Assembly: GCF_003672135.1 (NCBI RefSeq)
Contig: NC_039512.1
Span: 4,496,874 to 4,560,873 of the forward strand
From: Ooceraea biroi
Lineage: Eukaryota; Arthropoda; Insecta; Hymenoptera; Formicidae
DNA length: 64,000 bases
Direction of reading: 5' to 3'
Under the pieces are notes generated by a model. It had not been told where the DNA came from. It was given only the letters and a program-made list of their open reading frames with translations, and ran no database searches. The first letter of the stretch is position 1, and every line of letters starts with the position of its first letter. The translations under genes were made by a program, and so were the position numbers. Below, piece by piece: positions 32,301 through 47,163 of the stretch.

Positions 32301-35300
32301 TGGATCGTGTTTTCAAGTCTAGTCTCTCGATATAACCGACCATTCTAAGACTTTAATTTCTGAATCACCAGCGAGACTGAACGAAACTGACGGACAGGAG
32401 AACCAATAAAATTATTCTTATGTGTCTCGATGAATAAAAGAAATGGCACTGGAGGCTGCCTACCCATTTCTAACTACGTGTCCGTTTTACATAGTGGAAA
32501 AAGTCTCTTTTTACAAGCCACATGATACTGGTATACTGGAACTGTACTGCACTGTACTGTACTTTATAGCGTTCAGTATAAATGTTGCAAACGTGTAAAA
32601 CAGCAAGTGACACGTTGTGCTGCGTGACTGCTAATGGAGGTCACTTTACACACCCATTGTGAGACACATGTAACAAATGGAAGTTGTTGTCTCAAAAAAG
32701 AATGTTTCGAGGATGATACAAGGTGTTATGCACTAATTGTAAGTGTCATTATATTTTAATACGAGATTCTCGAGCTTTAATACGTATAAGCATCGTCATT
32801 TGTCGCATCCTAAGAAATTTATTGTCCTAAGAGAGGCATTTATTGTTCTTAATATCGTTTTATATAAATTATATAAATATAATATATTATATAAATATAA
32901 TTATCGAAAAGATATTAAAAATTTGTGTGAAGTTAACATATACTCTCAACAAATTTTCAGTATATATACTTGAACGTGCAAAACTCCAGGAAGGATAACT
33001 GATAAGATCAGTAAGACAGTAAACTTCACTTAACTTTAAGGAGACTTCACTTTAATCGAATTTTAATTTCAGACTTAGTTACAGAGACGTTCAAAATATC
33101 GAGCAGTAGGAAGTTACGATAAATGATGGACTGTTTCTTCGCTTAAATTATTAAAATTTAATACTATTAGTGCGGAGCAACCGCATATACGCAAAGCTTC
33201 TTTATCCAGCTAAATAAATAACAATAAACTGAACACGTTCGTGACGTCAATTTGAAGGTCTATTACGGTCTCCCCCTTTGCCGCGCAAATCTTACTTCGT
33301 CATCTATTGCGACATTCGCTCGTCAGCTCTCGATATATCATGCATGCTATATTATACATGCGTCTGACGCGTAACATATATTTCGACTTCCACAAAGCGC
33401 TATCGACAGGCAGCGAGCTGTCATGGAGGGACAGGGGACGAGGAACAATCGAGCTATTTCGCTTAATTGCCGACTAGTTCTCATATGTCTCGCAAATGGC
33501 GTAAATGGAATAAAATAGGATATAGGACGGTATCTCTCGCCCCCACACAATCAATATTGGTTCAGACACGCGGCATGGCGTGTACTGCCTTCCTTCGAGT
33601 AACGTGCCGGCGATATGCTTGGATTCCGCGGGTACGCGCAGTCACGTGCACACGAAAACGGGGCGCAAGGGTGAAGTCGGGAAGGGGGAAAAGTTTAGCA
33701 AGTCAAATCATCACGCGCAGAATGCGAGAGTTTAACTGTCCCCATGCGACTTGCAACACGCTCCGCAAGTTTCAGAAATTCCGGCTGACCGGACGCGGCC
33801 CAGCCCCCCTTAAGATAGACGTCATTCTCGAGGGTACACTAGAGCACGCGAAGAGATATTGCACTGCTGCCTGGGGTTGCTGCCAAGGCAAACGTTATCA
33901 CCGTCGCGCGTCTCCGCGCTTGATCCCTCTATCTGCTATTGATTGTGGTAGCGAGTATTAATTATGAGAGGATGTTTAGCGACATGCTCACTTGTCATTA
34001 TTGCGATGAGATTACATTTAATTTACTCTGGGTAAGATGCGTCACGAGAAGCTTATAGCACTGGCGACCGAGAACTCGATAAAGCTGTAAAAACATGTAA
34101 AAATAATAGCAACTGTTTACATGTACTTGCGAGTTTTCCAGTACCTGAAAGCAATTTCAAAATGGAATTTGTTCACTGATATTTCAATCTGAAAATTTCA
34201 CATAAGGCAGATTTTTAACTCTTGTTTTATAACAGATAAATATTTTCATTTAAGAGCACTTTTCTGTTTGAAGCTTTGTCATGTTTTGTGTTTGTTGTTA
34301 AAAGGTTTATACGGACAAAAGGTAAACTTTTGAAGCGCCATTGTTTGCGTTAGCGACTGTATCAGAATACTCGATAGAAAGCACGCCTTTCGGGAAGTCC
34401 TTGATAAATCGCTATCTTCTTTACAGGTGATTTCTACCTCTCGGAGGATGTAAACGCGCGTAATCTCGCCGGACGGGTTCCATCCCACCCGCCCTTTTCA
34501 AACTTCAATGAGGATCTAGGGTATAGGCTTGCATCCTCGAATTATCGGTGAGTCACGTAAATCTGTCGATATTCACTCAATATCGTCTTTAATCACGTTT
34601 ATCCGCTCGTTTATCTCCAAAGCTCAGATTTTAACTTTGCTTTTCGATACGAGGCGGTGAATATGAATACCGCGATCTAAGCAGTCATTAATCATTTTTC
34701 AACAAGCTTCATGGAATTTTGCGTGTTGGTATAACGCGAAGAGATAGCGACGTGAGAACAATAAGAATAAAACGCGCTTAACGTAAGAATATAAAATGAG
34801 CAAATATTGCTTTTCATCTCTATCATATATGGGAATAAATATAGTTTTTAGGCATGACATATTGCCTGCAAAAGCAGTTATCGGGAATTGGACTGGGCTT
34901 AACGCGTATTATTCCGTGCGATTTTCGGAGCGTGACGTTTTCAATAGGAGCGATTTTCCGCTTGAGTGCATGGGGAATGCCGCCGCCGTTAACATAAATT
35001 TTATCCTAAATACACACAATATATATTGTGTGTGATTCTCCCTGCCAATGCGGGACGGGAGTAAATTTCGCTACAGGAAATCGATATTATTGATCGTGCC
35101 CTTCTCCAGCTGATGTAGGTAGATATAACGGGCTGTACGTAGATCGTATACAGGTTTATATAAAGAAAGGGTTGTTTATATGCAGGTTTTTTTATCACAA
35201 GAAGCGAATTTATCTATTTCGACAAAGAGATCAAAAAGTCTCGGGGCGCTTTTTAAACGTGAACCCATCTTATTAATTTTACGACGGCAGCACATTTGAA

Positions 35301-38300
35301 ATTTTACTTTTGATCTTAGCACGCGTGAGTTCCGCACAAACGTTAATGTTTCTTCCGACTAACTTGTCATGTATTACATGATATTTTATGTATTACATGA
35401 GGAAGAGCAAAAGAAAAATTTGAATCGTTTATTCTTCACTCCTCACTGTTTCCGGTCTTAATGGCCTAGGCTGCTAGATTCTTGCGGAAATAGTTTTAAG
35501 GTCAATTTGGGCTGTACATAACTTTGCAACCAGAAACCACAAGCATATCTCTACTTTGGTGCAGACACCACAAATCTCAGGCATCTCTGAACACGACAGA
35601 CTTTAATGAAACAGAGAACGCAACCCACAGAATTAAGGGTTACCCATACACGATGAATGCGCATATGTGTACATCGCTGGGTCTTATTAATTCTATAACA
35701 TCGCAGTGACAGTAATTAACTCAGTAAAGTTAGTGTCCACTTAATCTAATTTCCGCTCATGGAAAACTTTTGGATTTTCAGAATGTCCTTCGCTAGTGTA
35801 CTTGACACTGTACATTATTCTGCATCCACATCACTCTAATTTTGCGAGGCAGAGTAATCAACAGACTCTCGTAACAATAACGCGCAAACAAATTTATGGT
35901 CGGGGCATGACGTGAAACTCCATCGCAACATCCATGCTTCGGAATCTGTGTATCATGCGTATATGAAGTACATATCTGTTCCACGGGGTTTCCTTGCCTC
36001 GCTGTTACATCCGCGCGATCAGTCATAGAAACGGAACAAGTCCACGCGTCGTTAAGAGCATGCCGGGAACGCTGCATATTCGCGAGAGAGCCTGAGAGCC
36101 GTAACTTTCAATACCGATGAAATATCTCTTGTAGCTCTCTGCTGCCGCATACCGCTTCAACGCGAAATCGAACAGCTGCCGTATCCGCCGGTGCATTTCT
36201 CGCAACTCGATCGTGCACTCCTTCATGCACCGATGGGGTGATTTTCGACTTCAACGTCCCCGGCATTGAAACTCGTGTTTAAAAATCCCATGTTTCCATA
36301 TCGGTAGATCTCAGATTGGTTTCACGGTTGTTATGCAAATTTTCCAGACCGCTCCATAAAAATCAGAGAGACAGATTCATTCATCACGCAATTCAAGATT
36401 GATAGTGTAATTGGATCTTAATGAGGAATTTTCATTCCTGTATGAGCAGGAAAATTGCAGAATCTTTGATGTATCGCCGCCTTTTACATTTACCTGAGAT
36501 AATTTCTCGGGGGAAATAAATTGGGATAGGAATACCCGCTTTAATAATTTTAATTTGATCCAATTTAATTCAATATAATTCAATCCAGTTTAATAAATTC
36601 AATAATGTTGCTACCTTTATATAAGTTTCTTGCAGCGATCACTGTGTGAATGCGGCTAATGCAACTAAGTGACCGGCTTATTAATTCCAACGATTCCAGC
36701 GAGAATGTCTGAGTTATAAGACATTGAATCGGCGAGAATCGATATAGGCTCTCGATCATGACTGGTAATCACAAATACCGGAATGCATTGCACGCCAAGA
36801 TTTGCGGTGAATTCCCTCCTTGGAACGCGCGCGCGCGCGCTAAGTTTATTTGCCCCGATGAATTATTTATATCGTGTTCCCTGGTGTTCCGTGATGACAC
36901 GTTAACGTCTCGCCCCCTCGGACTTTACAATTTATCGCAGACGGGAACGCGATAACGAGGCGTCGATAAGAGTGCTTTTAATGGAGAGCCACGCTACAGC
37001 TCCGCGTGGACGGGTGTCCGATTTCGAGAGAGAAAATCCGCGCCGTTGTTGTTACATAAACTAGGTATTCTGACATTAACGCGATTCAACACCCGCTGAG
37101 ATAAGTACGTTCTGCCCTGAGGCTGCCTTTCAATAACGGCAGAGGGAGATTGAAATTACCTTGTGGGGTAACGCAATTCCCCCGCCCTACATTCGGGGGT
37201 CGTGCGGATTAATGAGTTCTGACGGAAGTCCTTCCGATCTGTTTCGTTAGGTACACCCGCGTTATCAGGAAGCGGTAATTTGTTCCGTTCTGCAAGCGAT
37301 GTACATGCGAACGTTACATCGATGACGCACGTCCGTGTCTGTGTCGCCAAAATGCTACACGAACGATGGATTTGATCAGTCTGAAGATACACATTAAACT
37401 TTGCGTCCCAGCGCTGCTTTGTACGTACGATCGAATGCGTTCGTTCTATCTGCTTGAATACGCTTAGACTCACCAAGTTTACCTGCAATATTGAAGCATC
37501 TTTTGTATATAACTGTATAGCTTATATTTATTTCAAATCCACAAAATCAATAAAAGACCAAATAATGAATAAATAAAAATGAACTGCGTGTTACGTGTAT
37601 CCTCGTGCGTTCACATGCATCGGATATGATTAGTGCCCGATTGCAATTATTGAGCCGTATCAGTTCAGTTACGTCACTATCGATCGTATCACAATAGGCC
37701 TTTATTACTATTTCCAGAAAAAATACTATAGAAAAGACTTTACAATTTTGTATTGTTTTATACTGTTTTACTTTTGGTTGTCATTAAAATGTATTTTAAT
37801 TTAAATATTATTTTAATTTATTATAAAATTGATTACGTGTCAATTGCACTAATTTGTATCACTGCTCCAATGAGCTTTAATTAATTTCCGCAAGTGCACA
37901 AGAAAGAACAGTTTAATTAGGTAGCTCATTTTGTGTCGAATACACTCATGCACTGCTCTTATTGTGTTCAACGTGATATTGATAACCAACATCGCAGCCG
38001 GATACTTGGTTGGAACAATGTAATCGAACGGCTATAAATGTTGTAATCGACGTGAGGTATAACGAGGGACCTTGTGCTTCGAGGAAAGTGGGTGATGTGA
38101 GCCTACATACCGCAGTTAAACTGCTGTGATGGATATAGCCGTGTCGAGACGGTATTTCTACTGAACATGACAAAACTGGCACATTGTATTCTACTGTTAA
38201 GCGCGGGTAGAAAGATGTTAATGGACGGGTACAAATCGTCATAGAATTTAGAGTTATGGGGCTAAATGAACTTGAACAATGCAACTAGAATGACTGCTTA

Positions 38301-41300
38301 TGCAGTTCAAAGTCGATCGAATTACCGTCGGTCATGTCTCTTCCCTGAACCCTTTAGAGACCAACATTGCGAGGTGTAACAATAAAAATAGAAAATCGGA
38401 TTATTCTGCAGGGATATTCTTATATGCTTCACCCCTTCGGGGTGAAAGTACGCCTCTGCGTGTAATATATAGACCCTTCAATTCATAAATAGATATACGT
38501 GTATGAAAATTCAGGCGGATGTGACATGTACGTTACCCGGTTACGTCCTTCGACCATGACTTGACGATTAGTTAAATAATTTTTGGAATTAACTATAGGG
38601 GGTCTGTGCGGGAGGGTCTGATCGATACGCCTTCGAAACGCGGGCGAATATTTTGGGAATGGGAATCCGGGGGTGGAAATACTATCCTCCCATGGATTCG
38701 TGTGCTCGTGCGAACCTCGTGATAGATCGATACAACTTTTGTTTATCTTGATGATCGTACACGATGCGTCACTGCGGGAGGGTATCTTCGTTATCACGAA
38801 GACAGCACGGTCCGCGAGAAATTTGATTGCTGGAGGGTCCATCAATCAGGCGCAGATGTGATACATTATATTAAGGGAAACGGTCAAGGTTACGACTCAA
38901 TATCGGCAATTCTGGCGACTAGAACAGGTCACCTATGAATAACCGTTCGAATCTTGGCCCCATCTTGGCGTTTTATTCCTGTCGACGGTTCTTCCTTAGG
39001 TTAAACTCGCGAGAGAGTCGGTGTTATATATATTATGCAGGAGTCCGAGTAAATTTGGTATTATCAGTGCTACAGTGACGTTTCTCCAGGCGATTTGGTT
39101 GAAATATTCAGCGAAAATGAAGACGCCAACTGATCTGCGCCTGGATGGTGACCGTTTCTCTCAAGCGACGTCGAGCGTAACGTGGGCGAAATTAAACGGT
39201 TCTTTCGCTGACAGGATGCTTTCTTTCGAGGCATGATCTTTCGGGAGTTAATTCTAAAAGTGTTCTCATTAACAGTATCCATTGAATACTAAAACTAAAA
39301 GCATTTTAGTGAGTAATATAATTTATTATATACAGGAAATTTAATTGTTTTTATTTATGACTTTCTTTTCATTTTGTAATTTTAGAAAATGACTTTTTGC
39401 TACTATTTATTTGATAAGGACCTGATTTAAGGTCGAAACGTCGTGTATCTGTTAAATAATAAATCTGCCAGTTTGGTCGAATATAGCTTTGGAAGCTTTG
39501 GTTTATTAACTTTTCTGGCGAAACAATAAGAATTAATTCATAAAAGCATTTTTTTACTTTTTTTACATAGCGTAGCTTTTATAGGTATCTACGTGTTTAA
39601 AAAAATATAAAAATATAATGCAAACGGACAAATATAAGCAGTGTGGGTCAGTCTCTAAAAAAAGGTCGTTGCGTTATACATTTTCGATCATGGGCGATGT
39701 TTATCTGATGTCGCAGAGAAACGTAGACACCTGCATGCGCACAGATATGAACTGAGATAAATAATTATGCAATAGATATTCCTGGAATGGGGTCTCCTGA
39801 AACAAAAAAAAGGATCGGTTGGATATGACGACAGAAACTACCACTAAAGCGGCGAAATTGCTTTCCCAAAATATACGCAGTTTTACTGATCGACGATATT
39901 GATTAGCTAATATGTGCCCATATCCAGCCAATATCAGAACATGCAAATGTACGATATTTAGACAAAAGCTGACGTTGATTGATTAGCCTTGAAAAATAGA
40001 TACCTTAAATACGAGTATGCATTAGAATATATAACGTCGTAATATCGTCATTCCATCGAGATATTAGTTCGCTCCACTTGTTGACACAAAAATTTCATAT
40101 TGTGCTAGAAATGGCGCACAATGGCACGCTTCTTTTACCTTTCATTCGCGTGTGTACATGTCATGAATGTGGAATTAAGTAACATATAAATAGTTTAATG
40201 CTGCAAGATTTTCCTTTAAAATAATTCCGGTACATCTGAGGGATTATTTAATAATATTTTTGACAGAAGAAAACAATTCGCAGTAAAAAATAGTTAGAAA
40301 ATAGTTACGTTGTTTTTACTGCATACTGCATTTTTTTCATAATTCTACATATTTTGTCTTACACATGTGTACTCGTAACTTCCGCCGGAATGCAAGTCGC
40401 GTGAAATAAGCATGCATTCTTGCCGCAGGTTTAGCAAAAATCTAGTTATAAAATGCAACGCGACGCGTCACGGGGCGTTCCGCTCGGTTATACCGTAAAA
40501 TATGTGTTCCCCGGGGAAATAAAAAGGAATTTTAAGAATCGATTTGCATTCGCGTGACCGACGTGTTGCGGTGCCGTTGAATGAGTGCAGTCTTAACTTT
40601 CACACGTTATTATGCGTGGAAGGTTTATCGCGCATGCAAATGCGCACGATTGAACGAGCTTGGTGTGCAATTATACATAATATTACTAACCGATATTTTT
40701 GTACCACGCATGTAGCTGCAAATTTCTTTTATGTCATCGCCGCGTTGAAAATATATATTACCGAGAAAGAAGCAAATTTTGTGAAACATAGCTTGTAGCT
40801 GTATACACGTTGTGAAAATTTTTGTTAAATCCATCAATAGGAATATCAGTTTTATATAGTCGTCTGTATAGTATTGATATAAATTCGTGTGCAATTTTTT
40901 TGTGCTAATTGTGATAGCTGTCAGTTCTTTATGTATGAAATTATTCGTTTTTAGAAAATTTTTGTAAAATAAAATCTGATTAATAATTTTATACAAAAAT
41001 TTTAATAAATTAAATATATTGAACCAGTTTGAAAGCAAACGATTCATTATCAAATTTATTGTCATACACTCGAGAAACATATGACGTTGAAACTATATAA
41101 TATTTTATATTACTCTTTGAACTTTTATGGTTTTATTGCAAAATCTTTTATTTTCTGAAAATAAGTTATAGCAAAATAATTGTATTTCTATAAAAAAGAT
41201 ATCTATCGTACCATTATAGGTATAATAGTATTAAATAAAATTATGAGAGATGTAATATTGAATTAATGATAATTATCAAGCATAATAGAAACGTATTTGC

Positions 41301-42872
41301 TAATAAATATCCTGCTTTAAAAATTTATTCCATAAAAACGATTTTCCATTACAATTTGTGTTGTTTTAATTAGTTAAGTGCTTTTTGGGATAATACTCGT
41401 ATATAAGAGTCGATGTATCTTGTAGAAAAATAGTATATCTAACTTTGGTCGCGTCCCAAAAATTTTATATCCTGCCAAATGGAGCTTGTGCTTCTATTTT
41501 CATTTCCTCGAGCTTTCGGTTTGTATCCATCTGTCGCTTGGATAAGATCTCGGCATCGGTCTTTACATTCGCTGACATTTTCATTCAATGTCTATTGTAC
41601 ATCCTTTCGCACGAAGATCTCTATGCTTATTTTTACATTGGTCGCTGACGGAGTGTTACCAACGATAGAAATTTTCATGGATAAATAAATAAAATTTACA
41701 TTATGTTGTTCTATAATTTCAATGCACATGTAGATTATTCATATTTCTCTTGATTAAATTCACGAGAATATCACAAGCAAAGAATTTTATTAAATTTTTA
41801 CAATATCTTCTCTCGTTTTATTTTCCAATTTTTTAAATAAATTTTATTTCCATCACGATATTAACATCATTATTGAAATATTTCACTGTATCAAATGGAC
41901 ATTGCTATAAAACAAATATAATGGTACAATCATATTCTTTAAGTTTCCAGCTGACTTTTCATTAACGAAGGTTGTTAGTTGTTACGGCTGAAAGTTTAAT
42001 GTCGAACATCTTGGCAATTAAGAGTCTCAGGTTAAACTTCTTTTAAGTCAACTTCAAATCAACTGACAAATAAGATTACCATGTCTATCTAGTTGATTCA
42101 CCAAAAGACTTTAGTTTTTGTCGCTCCGCAATTAAATCTCTATTTAAATTCTTAATTAGGAAATGTTAACTTGAGAGAACTGTATTGATTTCTACGTTTA
42201 AAGAATACATTTTAAATACGTTTAATTCAAGAAAAGCAAAAGAGATGAATGCGATGTCGCTAATGAACGTGTATTCTTTCTAGAGAAATTGAAATCGACT
42301 TTTTCTCAAGACAGGAATTTACATCGTCATTTCCGAAGGGATTTGTTTAATATTGAGAATACACAAAAGAAAACTTGCGCGTAATATTGGAAAATTAAAT
42401 AGTCTTGATAAATTATGCTTTGTTTTGATAGCAAACGGATTACACAGAAATTTTTATTAATTTCATGCGAGCTGTGCTTTTTTAAAAAGCAGTCTGTAGA
42501 ATATGAAATTTGATTTGTTAAAATATTTGATGACATAGTCACTAAACATTTACAATTTATCTTGATTCTTGGTATAAGGATTTATGTGTGACGGAAGGAA
42601 ATATTGTATTATTTTTTAATGTAAAATTTATCGTCGATTACTGATTATGAATTGACACAATGTGAGCAACAAATCAACGATCATGCAGTATTCATGAGAA
42701 CGACGTAACAAAATATTTCTCGTTTCTCATTGCTGTCGGAATTGCAGAGTTAACCCGGAGATGTATGCAAAGCAGCAACGCAGATTTCGTTGCTGCAATT
42801 TAAAGAGATAACGTAACTTAACGGGAGAGCGCATCCTTCGCTTCGTCATACGAAGTTTTTTAAATGCGAGCC

Positions 42873-42874
<2 letters not shown>

Positions 42875-42907
<33 letters not shown>
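42875..42907. repeat. (TC)n microsatellite
   Basis: About sixteen TC units in non-coding DNA. Confidence 0.85.
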
Positions 42908-42911
<4 letters not shown>

Positions 42912-45900
42912 TCAGTTCTTTATTATGGAAAGAATTGCAATGCTGTTGTCGCAATCAGATTATCTTGATCACGGCGTTTCCCGTGTCGCGCTTTTAATTG
43001 CCATGATTGAGTCGCGCTGCAGCCGTCGCAATTGCCGCAATTGCGGCGTGGATCCGTCGGTGGAGCGAGTCCTGGCCCGTTCGGAAACGTGTGGACGGTA
43101 TTCGCCATCGGAGGTCGATAAATTAGAAAAGAGGTCGACCGGGAATTGTCGTCGTCCAAGAAACGAAATTTCGGCCCAAGCGCCTTGAAGAATATCAAAT
43201 TTGCTGTCCTCGTGTCTTTAACGAGCGACCTTTACGAAGTTTATTCGTTGTGTAACAAGACCGAGGGGTCATTAATGCTGATCATCCCCTTCGTGCGATT
43301 AATATAATTTAATCGCATTTTATCACGATTACGTGCCTCCTTTCGCAAGCTCGTCTGCTTTGAAAAACACAATGATGATAATTCTTGTATCCTCTGTTCT
43401 CGTCTATAAATATTTTGCATCGCGGACAACTACCGAATAAAATAGATCGACGAAAAAATAATGCTGTTGTCAGATAAGGTAATGGCAGAAATGACGGCGC
43501 GGAAACGCATTTTGATGAAAACTCGCGAAGGATGGAAACCAATTAACGCGTTAAAATTCCAAACGATATTTCTAGCACAATTACCTGTTCGGAGATAAGC
43601 GTATTTCCATTGTTAACTCGGTTTAAATGAATGACAGCGATACATCATACGGCAGGCTTCGATAGGTTAATCACATGTAATCGTTATCCGTGCTCGTCAG
43701 TTGTTTGAACTTCAAACTGTGCGTGACATCAAAGTCCGCAATAGTCGGTCGTGTGCCTGCGATCTATTTGTCGTTGATCGACCTCGTTGAAGGTTCCCGG
43801 TGTCGGGTTACTGCCGCGTTGAGAATTGCAATGGGGGACACATGGCTCGCACATTCGACGGCCCCGGCAATAAACAAAATTGAATGGACATGGCTCGTTA
43901 ATTACTATACAACCTGCTATGCGACCGTCACGAGCGATATTCGGTCAAGAGACGATCTGATTCCTTTCGGAAATAAAGCGGCCGCTACCATCGGTTTTCC
44001 TGTCCGGATTTTACCGCATTTAATACAATTTTCGAATTTATATGTATCTGAAACAGCGAATGCTCAGTCGACTGAGAACGCAAAAGCTAGAGTCACAAGT
44101 TTGGTCGATCTCGGCTCATTTATATTCATTTCGACGATAGAAATCCGATACATATCTGTCTTATGCGAATGGTGAAATTTTCCTTTTATTTCTAACTGGT
44201 ACTAACTGTCGTTTGTGTTCTTGTTTTTCTCATAGTGGAAGAATAGATTATTATATGATGTGAACTATGGAATAAATTATATAATTTTTATCGTAATTTT
44301 ACTTTAATTAATTATTTTAATTTTCTAATTTAATTCTAATTATTTGCTCTCTGGTGATGGAGTGATTTAAATCTTTTCGTGTAATTAGGAGTGAGCATGA
44401 TGTAAGCCTAGTATTACGTCATGTTTAGTTTTTCAACTGAGAACAGAATTACTGAGTAATTAGTACAAACTAGTTATGTGATTCATTCTGTACAATTGAA
44501 CAGAATTATGGTGCTATAAAAACGTCACAGAATTACAGTCGTATCTTCATTAATTGATCGTAACTCTGACGTTCAATAATTACGGTCGTATGCGTTATTG
44601 ATCAAACTTACACCTTTCTTCCAAGGAAATAACGTTGATCGGAAAAATGGCAATATTTGTGAATGATCAGATAGCGAGGACTTGTCCGTAAAATTGATTC
44701 TTTATCAAATACATCTAGCAGGAGATATTAATGACGCTGTCATACATTAAAAGTTAGATCGTACACTAAAACGATCGTAAAGCTGTTTGATAGATGTCCG
44801 GAAGAAGCGAAGGAAGAGTGAGCATTTATTAAATATTTGACGATCAAATTTACATGGAATGAAGGAACATTTTTAATGATCTCGATCACTTTGTGCCACG
44901 TTTATGATCAATCTTGTCCATCCAAGCTCATCGGGAGGTTGGAGATGACATCATTTTGACGTTTTGACACTTCCGATCTATTTCACCTGTTCTCTCGCGG
45001 TTCATGTTTTTTGTATTGGCTTCGTCTTTCAGCTTGATCGATCGCTTGGTCGAGCGACCGGGCGAAACACGTACATCCGCTGCTTTAGAAATCTTTGATC
45101 GGAGATCCGGTCATCTTGAGTACGTTCGGGTCATGTCAATGGCGTTGAATACTTGATGGCAACGTAGTTGAGTTGTGACGTAGGACGTTGTGCTGGGCTG
45201 ACCATGTACGCGGCGGGTTGACGGAAATGAGAAAAGTTCCCGGGTACGGTCTTACCGTTTCGAAATTCCCATGCTAAAAGTGTATTCGATAGACGTCCGC
45301 TATTGATTTTTCCGTGCCTCCTCTCTGCCGAACGTTTTCATGCATGTTTTTCTGCCAGGCTTCGTGATAAAACTGCGGCTATGTAAATGAGAGAACGCGA
45401 ACGCACGCGGTTTGTTTCTAGGACATGTCCCGTATGAACGGTGCCCATTCGGATCTCAATCTAGCGTGCCTGAAAGTCGCGCTTGAAGACGGAAAGCAAG
45501 TCAAAGTGTCCAACGTATGCAGCGAAATTATTAAGTATAGTTTCTGGAATCGTCCTTTTTGATGTTTAATGCTGCAAATTTACACGCAATCGTTCCGCAT
45601 CGATCTGTATTGTCCGTGTGCACATCGTTGCGCTGAACCATGTCAATTAAAAGTGCGCGAAAAGGTCGCCATCGAATAAAATTCATCTCCCATTTATTTT
45701 TGCATAAAACTGTGAAGTGCACGGCGAGATATAAGATATACCGCACGGAATAGTCCTCGGAAACTTGAAATTAGGGGTCGTTTCAGGCTGCCGGCTGTAT
45801 TCACAAATTTATGGCGGGCACGCCGTAAACAAGCTATAGAAGCTGGGGTGGAAATCGTGGTACAAGAGAATAGCCGGTACGGGGAAGGTACATACACCCT

Positions 45901-47100
45901 ACGGTATATTTCTGCACAAGGGAGCTCCTCGTAGCACGATTTTCGTAGCCATACATACGTAAGTGTAAGCGCGCCAAACGGAAAGGCGGAGTTACCGCTC
46001 GCGGGATTTATTCCCCGCGTGTATCGACGTCGTATTTATTAATGCACTCACATTTCTCGTGCTTCAAATGAAATTCCGGTCTCACAACTCGAGGAAACGG
46101 GAAGTGTAATTCGCACAGCTGAGCGCTCGACGGGCTCTTTGAACGGATCTCAAAAAGCAATTTCGAGCGCACGCGCGCATGCGCGCACACATTTCACACG
46201 CTGATGCAATTGAGAATAATTATGCGGCTCGGTTCTCCGAGAAAAGAGCCGCTTTGTGTCACCGCGAGATAATAACGTTTGCGTGGGTCGTTTCTTCCTC
46301 TCGGATTTTTTTATGCTCGAAAAAAAGTCGGGCTCGCGTTTCTCGTGATACGCTGCTCTCGTGACGGTATCTAATAACGTAATAAGTAATAATTAAACGA
46401 TCGCCGAGGAAGAGAAGGAGGAGGAGGAGTGGTGAACACGGGAGGAGATGGTATCGCGAGTTAAAAAGTATCGATCCGGAGCCGGACACGCGTGTGCACT
46501 ACCCTCCGAGAAACCCCCCTTCGGAGAGAAGTTAACTGACCGAAACGGTTCCTTCAACCCTCGAGCGTTTTTGCGCAGACCTTGTGTAAGGGCGTTGTAG
46601 AATGTGCCGATCCGATCAAATCGTGTATCGTTTTTCGCGCATTTCCAGTAAACCGTTCATGCTACGTTCTTTCGCCGTTTCTTTCACACGCTTTAAAATA
46701 TCGACCAATTTCATTCTATTTATCTTCAGTATAGAGAGAATGCTTTGGAACGTCTTGACGCCTCTTTTTCCTCGTGTCTTCCGGGCAATTCTTTCCTCTT
46801 CAGTTTCAGCATTCCGCAGGAGGAACAAGAAATCTCACTTCCTTCGCGCTGTAGATGTCTCTTTTAAGACGCGCTGTTTTGACGTTTACCGCCAACCGAA
46901 AGTTTAAGATCCCTCGCGAGAAATACGGAAATGAAAATGGGAAAGCGGTAATGCCGTCTCTCGTTTTTCTCTCATCTTGATTTCATTACGCTCGCGTAGA
47001 ACCTTTCTTGGCAATTATTCGCAGTCTCTGGGACGTAAGGGAAGAAAATCGTGTAAGCCTTTGCAGTAAACTTCGTTACTCTCTACCTTTCTGTATAATA

Positions 47101-47152
<52 letters not shown>
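47101..47152. repeat. (CA)n microsatellite
   Basis: About 25 CA units, interrupted once near the left end. The longest dinucleotide run in the window and likely polymorphic. Confidence 0.9.

Positions 47153-47163
<11 letters not shown>

Noticed and set aside
33467..33961. 164-codon plus-strand open frame
   Set aside because: Basic, Arg-rich content typical of GC-rich non-coding DNA; no motif, no splice context and no upstream promoter seen.
36023..36226. Minus-strand frame with a helical-looking start (MKECTIELREMHRRIRQLFD)
   Set aside because: Only 67 codons, no matching splice partner and no family recognised. It may deserve a search but cannot be called a gene.
39418..39470. Motif GGTCGAAACGTCGTG like those near the ends of Penelope-type retroelements
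   Set aside because: Only about 30 bases look suggestive; no reverse transcriptase, GIY-YIG frame or repeat boundary is near.
43690..44175. 161-codon plus-strand open frame
   Set aside because: No domain or signal recognised and no supporting gene structure; the length can arise by chance over 35 kb of mixed-GC DNA.
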